From: Candidatus Vicinibacter proximus
Lineage (GTDB): Bacteria; Bacteroidota; Bacteroidia; Chitinophagales; Saprospiraceae
Length of the DNA stretch: 64,000 nt
Assembly: GCA_016713905.1 (NCBI GenBank)
Contig: JADJOE010000001.1
Span: 676,001-740,000, forward strand
Direction of reading: 5' to 3'
Position 1 is the stretch's first letter; each line of letters begins with the position of its first letter. The position numbers were made by a program, and so were the translations under genes. Of this stretch, positions 1 to 7,932 are shown in pieces. Below the pieces are notes generated by a model, which was not told where the DNA came from, searched no databases, and saw nothing but the letters and a program-made list of their open reading frames with translations.

Positions 1-190
1 CTGAGGAAAGGCTGAGATATTTTAATACTTCACTGTATTCACCAGGCGTCATACCATGGTTCCGGAGTATAAAATATGATTTTATAATATTGACGATAAA
101 AAACACAGCCACACAAATGACTATAACTCTTATTAGAAACCCTCCTGTTCTGAGTTGGTATTTAATATCACGTGTAATGTCTGAAAACAT
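1..190 (-). CDS. Rhomboid-family membrane protein, N-terminal part (cut by window edge)
   Basis: The reverse strand reads from an ATG at 190 to the window edge without a stop, giving 63 residues that begin MFSDITRDIKYQLR. A hydrophobic segment follows (LIRVIVICVAVFFIVNII), then a polar stretch. The start lies 3 bp past the stop of the next rhomboid gene on the same strand, so the two are probably co-transcribed. Bacteroidota often carry two rhomboid-type intramembrane protease genes in tandem next to mutL, and this N-terminus fits the second member. The catalytic part is outside the window, so the call rests on the N-terminal pattern and context. Confidence 0.6.
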   Translation of the reverse strand, partial: MFSDITRDIKYQLRTGGFLIRVIVICVAVFFIVNIIKSYFILRNHGMTPGEYSEVLKYLSLSS

Positions 191-193
191 GTA

Positions 194-796
194 CTATCTT
201 TTCCTTGTCCAATAAAGTAACAATAAAAATCCAAAAAGTGCACCTCCCAAATGAGCAAAGTGAGCTACTCCGGTAGATTGGCCACTAAGACCCCAAAGCA
301 GATCAGCGGCAAGTGTGAAAATAGCCAGATATTTTGCTTTAATTGGGAATGGGATGAGCATTAGATAAAGTTCAATGTTAGGGAATAGGTAAGCCAGTCC
401 GATAAAGAGCCCATTGATAGCGCCACTTGCCCCCAAAGCAGGCACATTCATAAGGGCATAATCTCCATAAATATTGATTTGGTACCATTTAAATGCCAAA
501 TGCAACAGGGCTCCTCCAAAACCACATACTGCAAAAAAAGTAATAAATCTTTTTGTGCCTAAAGAATTTTCCATCATTGGACCTATAAAGAATAGGGAAA
601 GCATATTAAACATCAGATGAGAGAGATTGGCATGCATAAACATATGTGTGACCAATTGCCAGGGATGGAAAAAAGGACTTTCAGGATAGAATAGTGCAAG
701 TACATATCGGTCCTCATTCATTAAAGTAGTAGTCCCAAGAAAAACAAGAACATTAAGAATAAGGAGATGTTTTACAGCTTCAGTAATGGGAATCAT
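194..796 (-). CDS. Rhomboid family intramembrane serine protease
   Basis: This is a 200-residue polytopic membrane protein with about six hydrophobic segments. Rhomboids cleave transmembrane substrates inside the inner membrane using a Ser-His dyad. The Ser motif GASGAINGL is visible near residue 122, and the catalytic His fits the HFAHLGGALFGF segment near residue 180. HMFMHANLSHLMFNM near residue 50 matches the conserved His/Asn region of the family. The gene overlaps the end of mutL by 4 bp and is followed 3 bp later by another rhomboid-like gene, so all three form one operon. The natural substrate is unknown. Confidence 0.9.
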   Translation of the reverse strand: MIPITEAVKHLLILNVLVFLGTTTLMNEDRYVLALFYPESPFFHPWQLVTHMFMHANLSHLMFNMLSLFFIGPMMENSLGTKRFITFFAVCGFGGALLHLAFKWYQINIYGDYALMNVPALGASGAINGLFIGLAYLFPNIELYLMLIPFPIKAKYLAIFTLAADLLWGLSGQSTGVAHFAHLGGALFGFLLLLYWTRKR

Positions 797-2580
797 AAGG
801 CATTGAAATTTTTAAGAAAATCCTGATGTCTGATTTTGAAATAACATTTTTTACCTGTAGGGCTCAAATTGGGTTTTTCGCATAAAAATAACTGTTCAAT
901 GAGTGCGGACATTTCTTCCTGACTCAAAGCTTTCCCTTTTTTTATGGAAGAACTTAAAGCCATAGACCGTGCAATGTTTTCTATTGGTGACAATTCAAAT
1001 TCAAGATTAAATTTATATTGTTCCAGTACTTTATGGATGAGTTCAGTTTCTGAAAACTTTCCTTGCAACAATGCCGGCATTCCATGAATAACAAATGAAT
1101 CAGAACCGAATTCTTCCAATTCAAAACCAATGGCATTAAAATATTCCTGAAGAGAGGAAAGTATTTTTGCGTCCGTTTTACTCAGGTGAAAGGTCTGAGG
1201 AAACAATAATCTTTGTGATAATTGTGATTGTTCACTCATTGATTTTTTATAGTATTCATACATAATTCTTTCATGTGCAGCCTGCTGGTCAATAAAAGTT
1301 AGTCCATTCCGGCTTGCATAGAAAATATATGAATTATAAATCTGAAAAGGAACGATGTCAAGTATTTCTTGTTGGGGAAAAAATCCCTCATCTGAAGAAT
1401 TTGGAGTAATTGGCGAAAATATCTGGTCTTCTCTTTGTTGCACAATTTCTCTTGGTACAGTTGGAAAGGCCAGATTTTTCCAATGGGTCACACTCCCACT
1501 AGTTTCAGGTCTGGGCATGAATTGACCCGAATGACCCATTAGTTGATCCAAACCGGGGTTTGCATTTTCGAAGTCCAACCGAGGAGCAAGACTGTGTTTT
1601 CCCAATGCATGTTTTACCGAAACTTTCAGAAAATTATAAATTAATCTCTCATCGTCAAATTTGATTTCATGTTTGGTTGGGTGGACGTTGATATCAATTT
1701 TAGCGGGATCTATTTGGAGGAAAAGTACATAAAATGGGAAAGCACCCGGAGCAATGAGTTCTTCATATGCTGAAATTATTGCATGATTTAGATATGGGCT
1801 TTTAATCAATCTTCTGTTGACAAATAGAATTTGTTCTCCTCGGGTCTTTTTGATGAGTTCAGGTTTTCCTATGAATCCGGTAATTTGAACAACCTCTGTA
1901 TCCTGTTCCAAAGGGATCAGATCCTCAACATATTTTTTTCCATAAATATTGAGAATTCTATGTTTTAGACTTCCGGGAGGTAGGTTATAGATTTCATTTT
2001 CACCTTGGGTGTACACCCATTTAATTTCAGGATGGGCAAGGGCTTGTGAAATAAACTCATCGTGAATGTGTCTTAATTCCACTGTATCCGATTTAAGAAA
2101 CTTTCTTCTGGCGGGAATGCTGAAAAACAATTGTTCAACGCTGATTTGTGTTCCGGGCAGACAAGCACATCCCTCTTGAGATCTAATTTTTGAATCAGAA
2201 ATCTGAATTCTTGTTCCAATATTGTCCTCATGTCTTCTTGTCTTCATTTCAACCTGTGCGACCGAAGCAATAGAAGCAAGCGCTTCTCCTCTAAAACCCT
2301 TGGTTTGTATGGCAAAAAGGTCTTCAGCTGATTTTATTTTGGAGGTGGCATGTCTTTCAAATGACATTCTTGCATCAATTGGACTCATTCCACAACCATT
2401 GTCATTTACCTGAATTAAAAGTTTGCCTGCTTCTTTCACAAGCAGTTTAATTTCATTGGCACCTGAATCAACGGCGTTATCCAGCAATTCTTTCACTACA
2501 GAGGCAGGTCGTTGAATGACCTCTCCTGCTGCAATTTGATTTACCACGCCATCGGGCAAAAGTCTAATAAGATCTGACAT
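793..2580 (-). CDS. mutL: DNA mismatch repair protein MutL
   Basis: The 595-residue protein has the GHKL ATPase head of MutL: IAAGEVIQRPASVVKELLDNA near residue 16, the DNGCGM motif near residue 60 and GFRGEALASI near residue 95. These bind ATP. The C-terminal 190 residues are the dimerisation domain, starting around VPFQIYNSYIF and including QQAAHERI. MutL couples MutS mismatch recognition to downstream repair. I do not see the DQHAxxERI(x)4E endonuclease metal motif in full form (it reads DQQAAHERIMYEYY), so nicking activity should not be assumed without checking. The ATG at 2580 is the natural start. The gene overlaps the downstream rhomboid gene by 4 bp. Confidence 0.96.
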   Translation of the reverse strand: MSDLIRLLPDGVVNQIAAGEVIQRPASVVKELLDNAVDSGANEIKLLVKEAGKLLIQVNDNGCGMSPIDARMSFERHATSKIKSAEDLFAIQTKGFRGEALASIASVAQVEMKTRRHEDNIGTRIQISDSKIRSQEGCACLPGTQISVEQLFFSIPARRKFLKSDTVELRHIHDEFISQALAHPEIKWVYTQGENEIYNLPPGSLKHRILNIYGKKYVEDLIPLEQDTEVVQITGFIGKPELIKKTRGEQILFVNRRLIKSPYLNHAIISAYEELIAPGAFPFYVLFLQIDPAKIDINVHPTKHEIKFDDERLIYNFLKVSVKHALGKHSLAPRLDFENANPGLDQLMGHSGQFMPRPETSGSVTHWKNLAFPTVPREIVQQREDQIFSPITPNSSDEGFFPQQEILDIVPFQIYNSYIFYASRNGLTFIDQQAAHERIMYEYYKKSMSEQSQLSQRLLFPQTFHLSKTDAKILSSLQEYFNAIGFELEEFGSDSFVIHGMPALLQGKFSETELIHKVLEQYKFNLEFELSPIENIARSMALSSSIKKGKALSQEEMSALIEQLFLCEKPNLSPTGKKCYFKIRHQDFLKNFNAL

Positions 2581-2939
2581 ACTGGGACAACGAGTGCTTT
2601 ATTATGTGTATTTCCTTTGATCTGGAAAATTTGGAATTATTCGGACTTTCACAAAACTCCATTCAAAGAATTTATCAAAGGTCATAAAGATTGCAAATTT
2701 AGCCCAAATTTATAATAGCCATTTAAATTTTGACTGAATGGACAAAATACCTTATTGTTCTTATCTTTAATCAGACCCATTAATTTAATTGCTGACTTTG
2801 CATATAAACCAATCGGGACAATGGTCCAATGGATATTATTGCCAAATAATATTAAGAATCATAGTTGTGCTAATTAATCCTTCAATAGAGTAGTAATTAG
2901 TTAATTTGAAAGGTTATTGGAATACAAACGGGAATTCTA
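2581..2939. other. Divergent intergenic region between mutL and purF
   Basis: This AT-rich stretch of about 360 bp lies between the divergently transcribed mutL and purF. I see no open reading frame of note. On the reverse strand a TAAATTTG box (2694-2701) resembles the Bacteroidota -7 element and could serve mutL, but it has no good TTG partner upstream. The purF promoter lies just beyond the right end. Confidence 0.5.
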
Positions 2940-2971
2940 TTTGTGTCAGTAACAGAAATAGCTTAATTTTG
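2940..2971 (+). promoter_or_regulatory. Predicted purF promoter (Bacteroidota type)
   Basis: TTTG at 2940-2943 is followed by 20 bases and then TAATTTTG at 2964-2971. This matches the Bacteroidota sigma-factor consensus TTTG-N19-21-TAnnTTTG. Transcription would begin around 2976-2979, leaving an untranslated leader of only about 10 bases before the ATG at 2987. This placement is the main reason for rejecting the upstream in-frame start at 2906. Confidence 0.5.
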
Positions 2972-2986
2972 ACCTGTCAAATCAAC

Positions 2987-4879
2987 ATGAGCGACCAAAT
3001 CAAACACGAGTGTGGCCTGGCTTTTGTCCGCCTGCTTAAACCTCTCGAATACTATCAGGAAAAGTATGGTACGGCCTTTTATGGCCTGCAGAAGCTTCAA
3101 CTTCTGATGCAAAAACAAAGAAACCGTGGACAAGATGGCGCGGGTATGGCTACCATTAAACTGAATACCCAGCCGGGAGAAAAATACATCAGCAGGAGGA
3201 GAAGTAATGCGCCAAATTACCTTCAGGCTTTATTTGAAGGAGTTTACAGTCATTTCAAGGATATTACTTTAGAACAGGCAAATGATCCAGTTTGGTTAAA
3301 AGCGAATAAACCATTTATGGGTGAGGTATTGTTGGGCCATCTCCGTTACGGAACCCATGGAGACAACAGTATTGCTACGGTTCACCCATTCATCCGAGAA
3401 AATAATTGGATCAGTCGCAATCTGGTTATAGCCGGGAATTTCAACATGACCAATATTGAAGAATTGTTTGACAAACTGGTCAGTATGGGTCAATATCCAA
3501 AAGTCAAATCGGATACTGTAACGGTTATGGAGAAGATTGGACATTTTCTGGATGAAGAGGTTCAACACCTTTTTAACTGGTATAAACCCGAAGGTTACAA
3601 TCAGGTTGAAATCAACCCTTTAATTTTCGACAATCTGGACATTAGTCGAGTACTAAAAAAAGCTACCAAGAAATTTGATGGTGGATATGTGATGGCCGGG
3701 ATGATTGGACATGGAGATGCTTTTATTTTAAGGGATCCGAATGGTATTCGTCCGGCATTTTATTATCAGGATGAAGAAATTGTGGCTGTAGCTTCGGAAC
3801 GACCAGCTTTGCAAACTGCTCTTGGCATAAGGAGGACTGAGGTTCATGAAATCAAACCCGGAAATGCATTAATCATAAAGCATCATGGAGAGGTAAAGGA
3901 AGTATTGTGTCTTGAGCCTGGTGAAAAATTAAGTTGTTCATTTGAACGAATTTACTTTTCCAGGGGCAATGATTATGACATCTATCAAGAACGAAAAAAC
4001 CTGGGCAGACAGCTGGTTCCGGCGGTGATTGAGGCCATTAATGGAGATTTGGAAAATACTGTTTTCTCATTTATTCCAAACACCTCTGAAACAGCATTTT
4101 ATGGTTTGGTGGAGGGGCTTCATGATTATATGAACGATCAAAAAGCCAAGCAAATTAGAGCACTTGGGCCGGAGCCGGAAGCAAACCAGATAAAGGAAAT
4201 ATTGGATAAAAAACCAAGAATTGAAAAGTTGGTAGTTAAGGATGATAAAATGCGCACTTTTATCGCCAATGACAACATTAGGGGAGGTCTGGTATCCCAT
4301 GTTTATGATGTAAGCTATGGAATAGTCAGGAATCACCAAGACACTTTGGTGGTATTGGATGATTCCATTGTTAGAGGAACAACCCTCCGTGACAGCATCA
4401 TTAGGATTTTAGCGACTTTAAAGCCAAAAAAGATAATTGTACTCTCTTCCTCACCACAGATACGATTTCCGGATTGCTATGGCATTGACATGTCTCAAAT
4501 AAATAAATTTGTAGCATTCAAAGCCCTGATCGCTTTAATTCAAAGGGATGAAAAGGAATATTTACTTGAGGAAGCTTACGATGAATGTTTAACACAGAAC
4601 AAGCAACCAATGGAATACATCAAGAATGGTATTCAGAAATTGTACGATCATTACAGTTATGAGGAAATTTCTCATAAAATTGGAGAAATGCTGACACCTA
4701 AAGACCTTGGTATTCCTGTGGAGATTATTTTTCAAACCTTGGAAGGTTTGCATAAAGCCATTCCTGACCATAAGGGGGATTGGTATTTTTCCGGAATATA
4801 CCCGACTCCCGGAGGTAACCGAGTTGTCAATAGAGCCTTCATTAATTTTATGGAGAAGAAAGATGTAAGAGCTTATTGA
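2987..4879 (+). CDS. purF: Amidophosphoribosyltransferase (glutamine PRPP amidotransferase)
   Basis: PurF catalyses the first committed step of purine synthesis, transferring ammonia from glutamine to PRPP. The product is 630 residues, the long form that I associate with Bacteroidota. An Ntn glutaminase domain comes first: a short propeptide MSDQIKHE, then the nucleophile Cys in ECGLAF, with RNRGQDGAGMA downstream. The phosphoribosyltransferase domain carries the PRPP loop VVLDDSIVRGTTL near residue 485. The reading frame is open back to 2906, but the 27 extra residues are low in quality and a promoter-like sequence lies inside them, so I use the ATG at 2987. The gene is monocistronic here and convergent with the nucleotidyltransferase gene. 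Confidence 0.93.
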   Translation: MSDQIKHECGLAFVRLLKPLEYYQEKYGTAFYGLQKLQLLMQKQRNRGQDGAGMATIKLNTQPGEKYISRRRSNAPNYLQALFEGVYSHFKDITLEQANDPVWLKANKPFMGEVLLGHLRYGTHGDNSIATVHPFIRENNWISRNLVIAGNFNMTNIEELFDKLVSMGQYPKVKSDTVTVMEKIGHFLDEEVQHLFNWYKPEGYNQVEINPLIFDNLDISRVLKKATKKFDGGYVMAGMIGHGDAFILRDPNGIRPAFYYQDEEIVAVASERPALQTALGIRRTEVHEIKPGNALIIKHHGEVKEVLCLEPGEKLSCSFERIYFSRGNDYDIYQERKNLGRQLVPAVIEAINGDLENTVFSFIPNTSETAFYGLVEGLHDYMNDQKAKQIRALGPEPEANQIKEILDKKPRIEKLVVKDDKMRTFIANDNIRGGLVSHVYDVSYGIVRNHQDTLVVLDDSIVRGTTLRDSIIRILATLKPKKIIVLSSSPQIRFPDCYGIDMSQINKFVAFKALIALIQRDEKEYLLEEAYDECLTQNKQPMEYIKNGIQKLYDHYSYEEISHKIGEMLTPKDLGIPVEIIFQTLEGLHKAIPDHKGDWYFSGIYPTPGGNRVVNRAFINFMEKKDVRAY

Positions 4880-4933
4880 TTTATTAGATGTTATCTTTAG
4901 TTGGTGGGAAGGGAATTTTTTCTAAAATCAAGT

Positions 4934-4952
4934 TTTGATTGTAGCAATCAAA
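4934..4952. terminator. Weak stem-loop between convergent genes
   Basis: TTTGATTG and CAATCAAA form a perfect 8-bp stem with a 3-base loop, 55 bp after the purF stop and 20 bp past the stop of the convergent nucleotidyltransferase gene. It could act on both strands, but it is AT-rich and lacks a clean T tract. Confidence 0.3.
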
Positions 4953-4971
4953 TTGCGTAGAACCTCTTTTA

Positions 4972-5967
4972 CTATGCCATATCAATTTCTGTATTATCTC
5001 CGATGTTGTAGCTTTGAGATCTACCCTTAATTACTGCATCATTGCCAATAATGGAATTATGAAGAGTTACATTGTCCAAGATGGTATAATTCCCAATTAT
5101 GGCATCTTTAATAATAACTCCTTCAATTTGAGCGTGGTCTCCAATGGTTACATGTGGACCAATAATCGAATTGGTAATTTTGGAATCTTTTCCAATTTTA
5201 ACAGGTGGAATAATGATGACATGATTTGATATGGAAGACTCCAGATGCGCATCTAAATCACGGTCAAGGAGTATGGAGTTTGTCAATAAAAGTTGCTCTT
5301 TCTTCCCACAATCAAACCAGTTTTTGACTTCCATTACATCGAAGCGTTGGCCGCATTCGATCATATGCATTAATCCATCCGTAAGATGAAATTCACCTCG
5401 GGTTCTCAGGTCATTATCAATGTTGTGTTTTAATGAATGGGCCAGAATGTTAAAATCCTTGATAAAATACAAGCCCACAATAGCAAGATTGGATTTAGGT
5501 ATTTGGGGTTTTTCGATCAGTCTTTTGATGGTCCCATCTTCATGAAGTTCTACCACACCAAAGGCTCTGGGATCGTTTACCTTACGGACTGCCAGGGTAT
5601 GGTGTTTTGAATGCATGAGCACATTGAGGTCCACATCAAGAATGGTGTCGCCTAATTGGATAAGGACCTCACTGCCAGGAGGAATAAGATGCTTACATGT
5701 ATAAATCGCATGCCCAAGGCCCATTCTTTCACCCTGGAATATATATTCCCTATTGATGTGGTTATAATTTTCATCCAGGTATTCTTTAATTTTATCACCC
5801 AAATAACCTATCACAAAGATAAAATCCTTGATTCCGGCTTCAATCATGTGATCCAGAATAAAGGCAATAATTGGTTTTCCTGCCACAGGAATGAGTGGCT
5901 TAGGTTGTGTATAGGTGAAAGGGCGCAATTTAGTTCCTGCGCCTGCAACTGGGATGATGGCCTTCAT
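4972..5967 (-). CDS. Sugar-phosphate nucleotidyltransferase with left-handed beta-helix tail
   Basis: This 331-residue protein has an N-terminal nucleotidyltransferase domain (residues 1-235) with the signature GAGTKLRPFTYTQPKPL near residue 9, which binds NTP and sugar phosphate. Usual family members have R in place of K in this loop. The C-terminal 90 residues show hexapeptide repeats (VKIGKDSKITNSIIG and similar) that form a beta helix. The layout matches long RmlA-type thymidylyltransferases and GDP-mannose pyrophosphorylase-like enzymes; nucleotide and sugar cannot be decided. The frame is open to a TTG at 5985, but the ATG at 5967 begins the canonical MKAIIPVAG and is preferred. It stands alone, far from the polysaccharide operon at 42-53 kb. 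Confidence 0.85.
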   Translation of the reverse strand: MKAIIPVAGAGTKLRPFTYTQPKPLIPVAGKPIIAFILDHMIEAGIKDFIFVIGYLGDKIKEYLDENYNHINREYIFQGERMGLGHAIYTCKHLIPPGSEVLIQLGDTILDVDLNVLMHSKHHTLAVRKVNDPRAFGVVELHEDGTIKRLIEKPQIPKSNLAIVGLYFIKDFNILAHSLKHNIDNDLRTRGEFHLTDGLMHMIECGQRFDVMEVKNWFDCGKKEQLLLTNSILLDRDLDAHLESSISNHVIIIPPVKIGKDSKITNSIIGPHVTIGDHAQIEGVIIKDAIIGNYTILDNVTLHNSIIGNDAVIKGRSQSYNIGDNTEIDMA

Positions 5968-6407
5968 GCAGGATGACTTATGCAAAAACCGTACCTAAAT
6001 CAATTTGTAGACAGAAGTTTGATTTTATAGTTCATTTTTTAAAAATGTATGGATGATTTAAATCTAAATGTAGGATGAATTTAGTGTCCACTAAAATTTT
6101 GGCTCGGATGAGGAATCTTTACAAAACAATTCATGTTTTTAGATTACAAAGACCGGATATCCAACTTCAATTCTATTGTTGCTTATCACTAGAGTGGTAT
6201 TTATTTCCACAATTTGATTGAATTATTTTTCTACTTTCTTGGCTCTTGGTTGTGATGAATTTTATTGTAAGATGGTTTAATTAATGGAGTCCTTATTACA
6301 AGAGTAAAATTGAAATGAATTCTCTCAAATTACATGAACATATTAAACAAAGTCCATAAAAATCTGAATGTAATCAAAAGGAATAAATTAAATTCATATA
6401 AGGGATA
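5968..6407. other. Intergenic region with no recognised gene
   Basis: This 440-bp AT-rich gap lies upstream of the nucleotidyltransferase gene and downstream of the 64-residue ORF on the same strand. I see no coding sequence, RNA gene or strong hairpin in it. Confidence 0.5.
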
Positions 6408-6602
6408 TCAGGATTTAATATCTCTTTCCATATGTTCAAGCTCCTCCTTTATTTTTTTTAAGCGATCTGTGATGGATATTTCATCGTTGTCCTTGTTTCT
6501 TTTTTTTCTGTCCGTTAAAAAACGACCAAGTCCAGTACAAATAAAAAATCCAGAAATGTTGGAGATCAACATCCAAAACAATCTTGTTTCAACTTCTCCC
6601 AT
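6408..6602 (-). CDS. Small single-pass membrane protein, function unknown
   Basis: This 64-residue ORF starts with ATG at 6602. Residues 7-29 are hydrophobic (FWMLISNISGFFICTGLG). The rest is charged and predicted helical, with KKRNKDND followed by ITDRLKKIKEELEHMERDI, which looks like a short coiled coil. A TAAATTTG box ends only 7 bases before the ATG, so the mRNA may be leaderless or nearly so. It lies about 57 bp downstream of a terminated leader RNA on the same strand. I do not recognise the family. The open frame on the opposite strand (6334-6675) looks non-coding. Confidence 0.5.
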   Translation of the reverse strand: MGEVETRLFWMLISNISGFFICTGLGRFLTDRKKRNKDNDEISITDRLKKIKEELEHMERDIKS

Positions 6603-6609
6603 AAGGCTA

Positions 6610-6642
6610 CAAATTTACCACACCGTATTTTTCAAAATCAAA
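6610..6642 (-). promoter_or_regulatory. Predicted promoter directly abutting the 64-residue gene
   Basis: Read on the reverse strand, TTTG (6639-6642), 21 bases, then TAAATTTG (6610-6617) match the Bacteroidota promoter pattern. The start codon is 7 bases further on, at 6602, so transcription would begin at or within a few bases of the ATG. Confidence 0.4.
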
Positions 6643-6652
6643 TTAGTACAAA

Positions 6653-6793
6653 ACAAAAAAGCCCCATCGCTATGATGAGGCTTATATAATTTTAATTTTT
6701 ATTTACATCTAAAAATATCAATGAATAAGCCTCATGAGTGTTTGCTTGCACTCATGTCTCATCCAGCAATATTTATTAATCGTAATCACGATG
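6653..6793 (-). ncRNA. Attenuator-like leader RNA with competing hairpins
   Basis: A predicted promoter at 6794-6824 would start a transcript near 6788 that runs leftward into the terminator at 6659-6683. Between them lie a perfect 8-bp hairpin (6733-6740 with 6749-6756) and a segment (6727-6735) that can pair over 9 bp with the 5-prime arm of the terminator (6675-6683). Pairing of 6727-6735 would block the terminator, and the upstream hairpin partly overlaps that segment. This is the usual layout of a transcription attenuator. A short frame from a GTG just past the promoter encodes 23 residues (VITINKYCWMRHECKQ...). No biosynthetic gene follows, only the 64-residue ORF. It may be an orphan attenuator or a small RNA. 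Confidence 0.5.
6659..6683 (-). terminator. Intrinsic terminator of the orphan leader RNA
   Basis: On the reverse strand a 10-bp stem (AAGCCTCATC with GATGGGGCTT, one G-U pair, 5-base loop) is followed by TTTTTTG. On the forward strand the wobble pair becomes a C-A mismatch, which indicates that the reverse strand is the one transcribed. Confidence 0.65.
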
Positions 6794-6824
6794 CAAAGAT
6801 AATCATCATTGTTAAATATCCAAA
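6794..6824 (-). promoter_or_regulatory. Predicted promoter of the leader RNA
   Basis: Read on the reverse strand, TTTTG (from 6824 to 6821), exactly 19 bases, then TATCTTTG (6801 to 6794) match the Bacteroidota consensus in every defined position. Confidence 0.55.
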
Positions 6825-6996
6825 ATATTTTTAAACGGATCTTTGAAAATGATACCTGTAAATTTTATTTTAACAAAAGTGAATTGCGGGATGGAGTAAT
6901 TTAAATTATAGGCTTAAATAGTATGACATAATTTTAAGAGATCTGCTTATAGCATTTTAAATCATTCTCAACCCAAAATGCTAGATAATTTTAAAG

Positions 6997-7004
6997 TATA
7001 TTTG
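6997..7004 (+). promoter_or_regulatory. Candidate -7 element of the electron-transfer operon
   Basis: TATATTTG matches the Bacteroidota -7 box TAnnTTTG and lies 56 bp before the first ATG of the operon. No clear TTG is found at the expected upstream spacing, so the call is tentative. Confidence 0.35.
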
Positions 7005-7060
7005 CCAATAGAAGGACTATAAAGACAAAGTCTGCGTTATTCATTTACAATTTATCATGT

Positions 7061-7930
7061 ATGTCCCCAGTTGCGCACAAGATTTATATTTCAACTTTAG
7101 CAGCAATCATAATAATTTGCACTGCTTTTCTGATTTTTTACGGTGCATCTTATTACTCAACGAGTCTGGAGGAGCGATTTTACCACCCGGCGCATACCCA
7201 ATTAAAGCCAAGTGGAATATATGGTCATGGGCTGGGAATTGTTGGGACTTTGCTGATTCTTATAGGTGTATTTGGTTATATGATCCGAAAAAGAAAGAAA
7301 TCTTTGGCAAGATTGGGTGCTCTAAAGTACTGGCTTGAATTTCATATCTTCTTGTGTACTCTTGGGCCTATTTTTGTTTTGTTCCACACTGCCTTCAAAT
7401 TTGGGGGAATTGTATCTGTCAGTTTTTGGAGTATGGTTGCAGTGGTAGCAAGTGGAGTTGTTGGAAGATTTATCTACAAGCAGATTCCTAGGACCATTCA
7501 GGGTCGTGAACTCAGTCTAAATGAGATAAAGGAAATGAAGGATAAAATTCAGGAAGAACTTCAGTTGAATTTATCGGGTACAACAGGGTCAGGATTCGAT
7601 TTGCAAATTTCCTCCTTGCTTTTGGTTGAAAAGTCTTCAGTTGGCTCTATTTCCAGTTTTTTTTCAAGATATTTTTCTGAATTCAGTAAAGTTGCAGCAA
7701 TCAATCGAAATTTAAAAGAATCAGGAGTTCCTCCTTCCAAAAGAAAAAGTATGCTTAAGCTTGTTAAGGGAGAATTGGGACTTGTGCGACGCATAGAAAA
7801 TCTGGTACTGATGCAAAAGCTTTTCCGCTATTGGCATGTGGCTCATCTTCCCTTTGCTTTGATAATGCTTATCATTATGGTTATCCATGTGGCTGTTACG
7901 CTTGCATTTGGGTACAAATGGATATTTTGA
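7061..7930 (+). CDS. Di-heme b-type cytochrome-like inner-membrane protein
   Basis: This 289-residue protein has about five membrane helices: near residues 8-28, 50-72, 92-113, 118-136 and 258-284. Two helices carry His pairs with 13 residues between them: His94 and His108 in the third helix (EFHIFLCTLG...FVLFHTAF) and the AHLPFALIM...VIHVAV pair in the last helix. Such spacing is typical of helices that bind two stacked b hemes, as in b561- and fumarate-reductase-type subunits. A soluble loop of about 110 residues sits before the last helix. I infer a quinone- or flavoprotein-linked transmembrane electron carrier feeding the cytochromes downstream. ATGs at 7057 and 7061 are both present; only 7061 is in this frame. 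The next gene starts 2 bp after the stop. Confidence 0.7.
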   Translation: MSPVAHKIYISTLAAIIIICTAFLIFYGASYYSTSLEERFYHPAHTQLKPSGIYGHGLGIVGTLLILIGVFGYMIRKRKKSLARLGALKYWLEFHIFLCTLGPIFVLFHTAFKFGGIVSVSFWSMVAVVASGVVGRFIYKQIPRTIQGRELSLNEIKEMKDKIQEELQLNLSGTTGSGFDLQISSLLLVEKSSVGSISSFFSRYFSEFSKVAAINRNLKESGVPPSKRKSMLKLVKGELGLVRRIENLVLMQKLFRYWHVAHLPFALIMLIIMVIHVAVTLAFGYKWIF

Positions 7931-7932
7931 CC

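Noticed and set aside
2906..2986. N-terminal extension of purF starting at 2906
   Set aside because: The extra residues do not fit the propeptide-Cys start of PurF, and a promoter-like sequence lies within them.
6334..6675. Forward-strand ORF of 113 residues overlapping the small membrane protein gene
   Set aside because: It runs through a terminator and reads as low-complexity AT-rich translation. The reverse strand has a membrane helix and a promoter.
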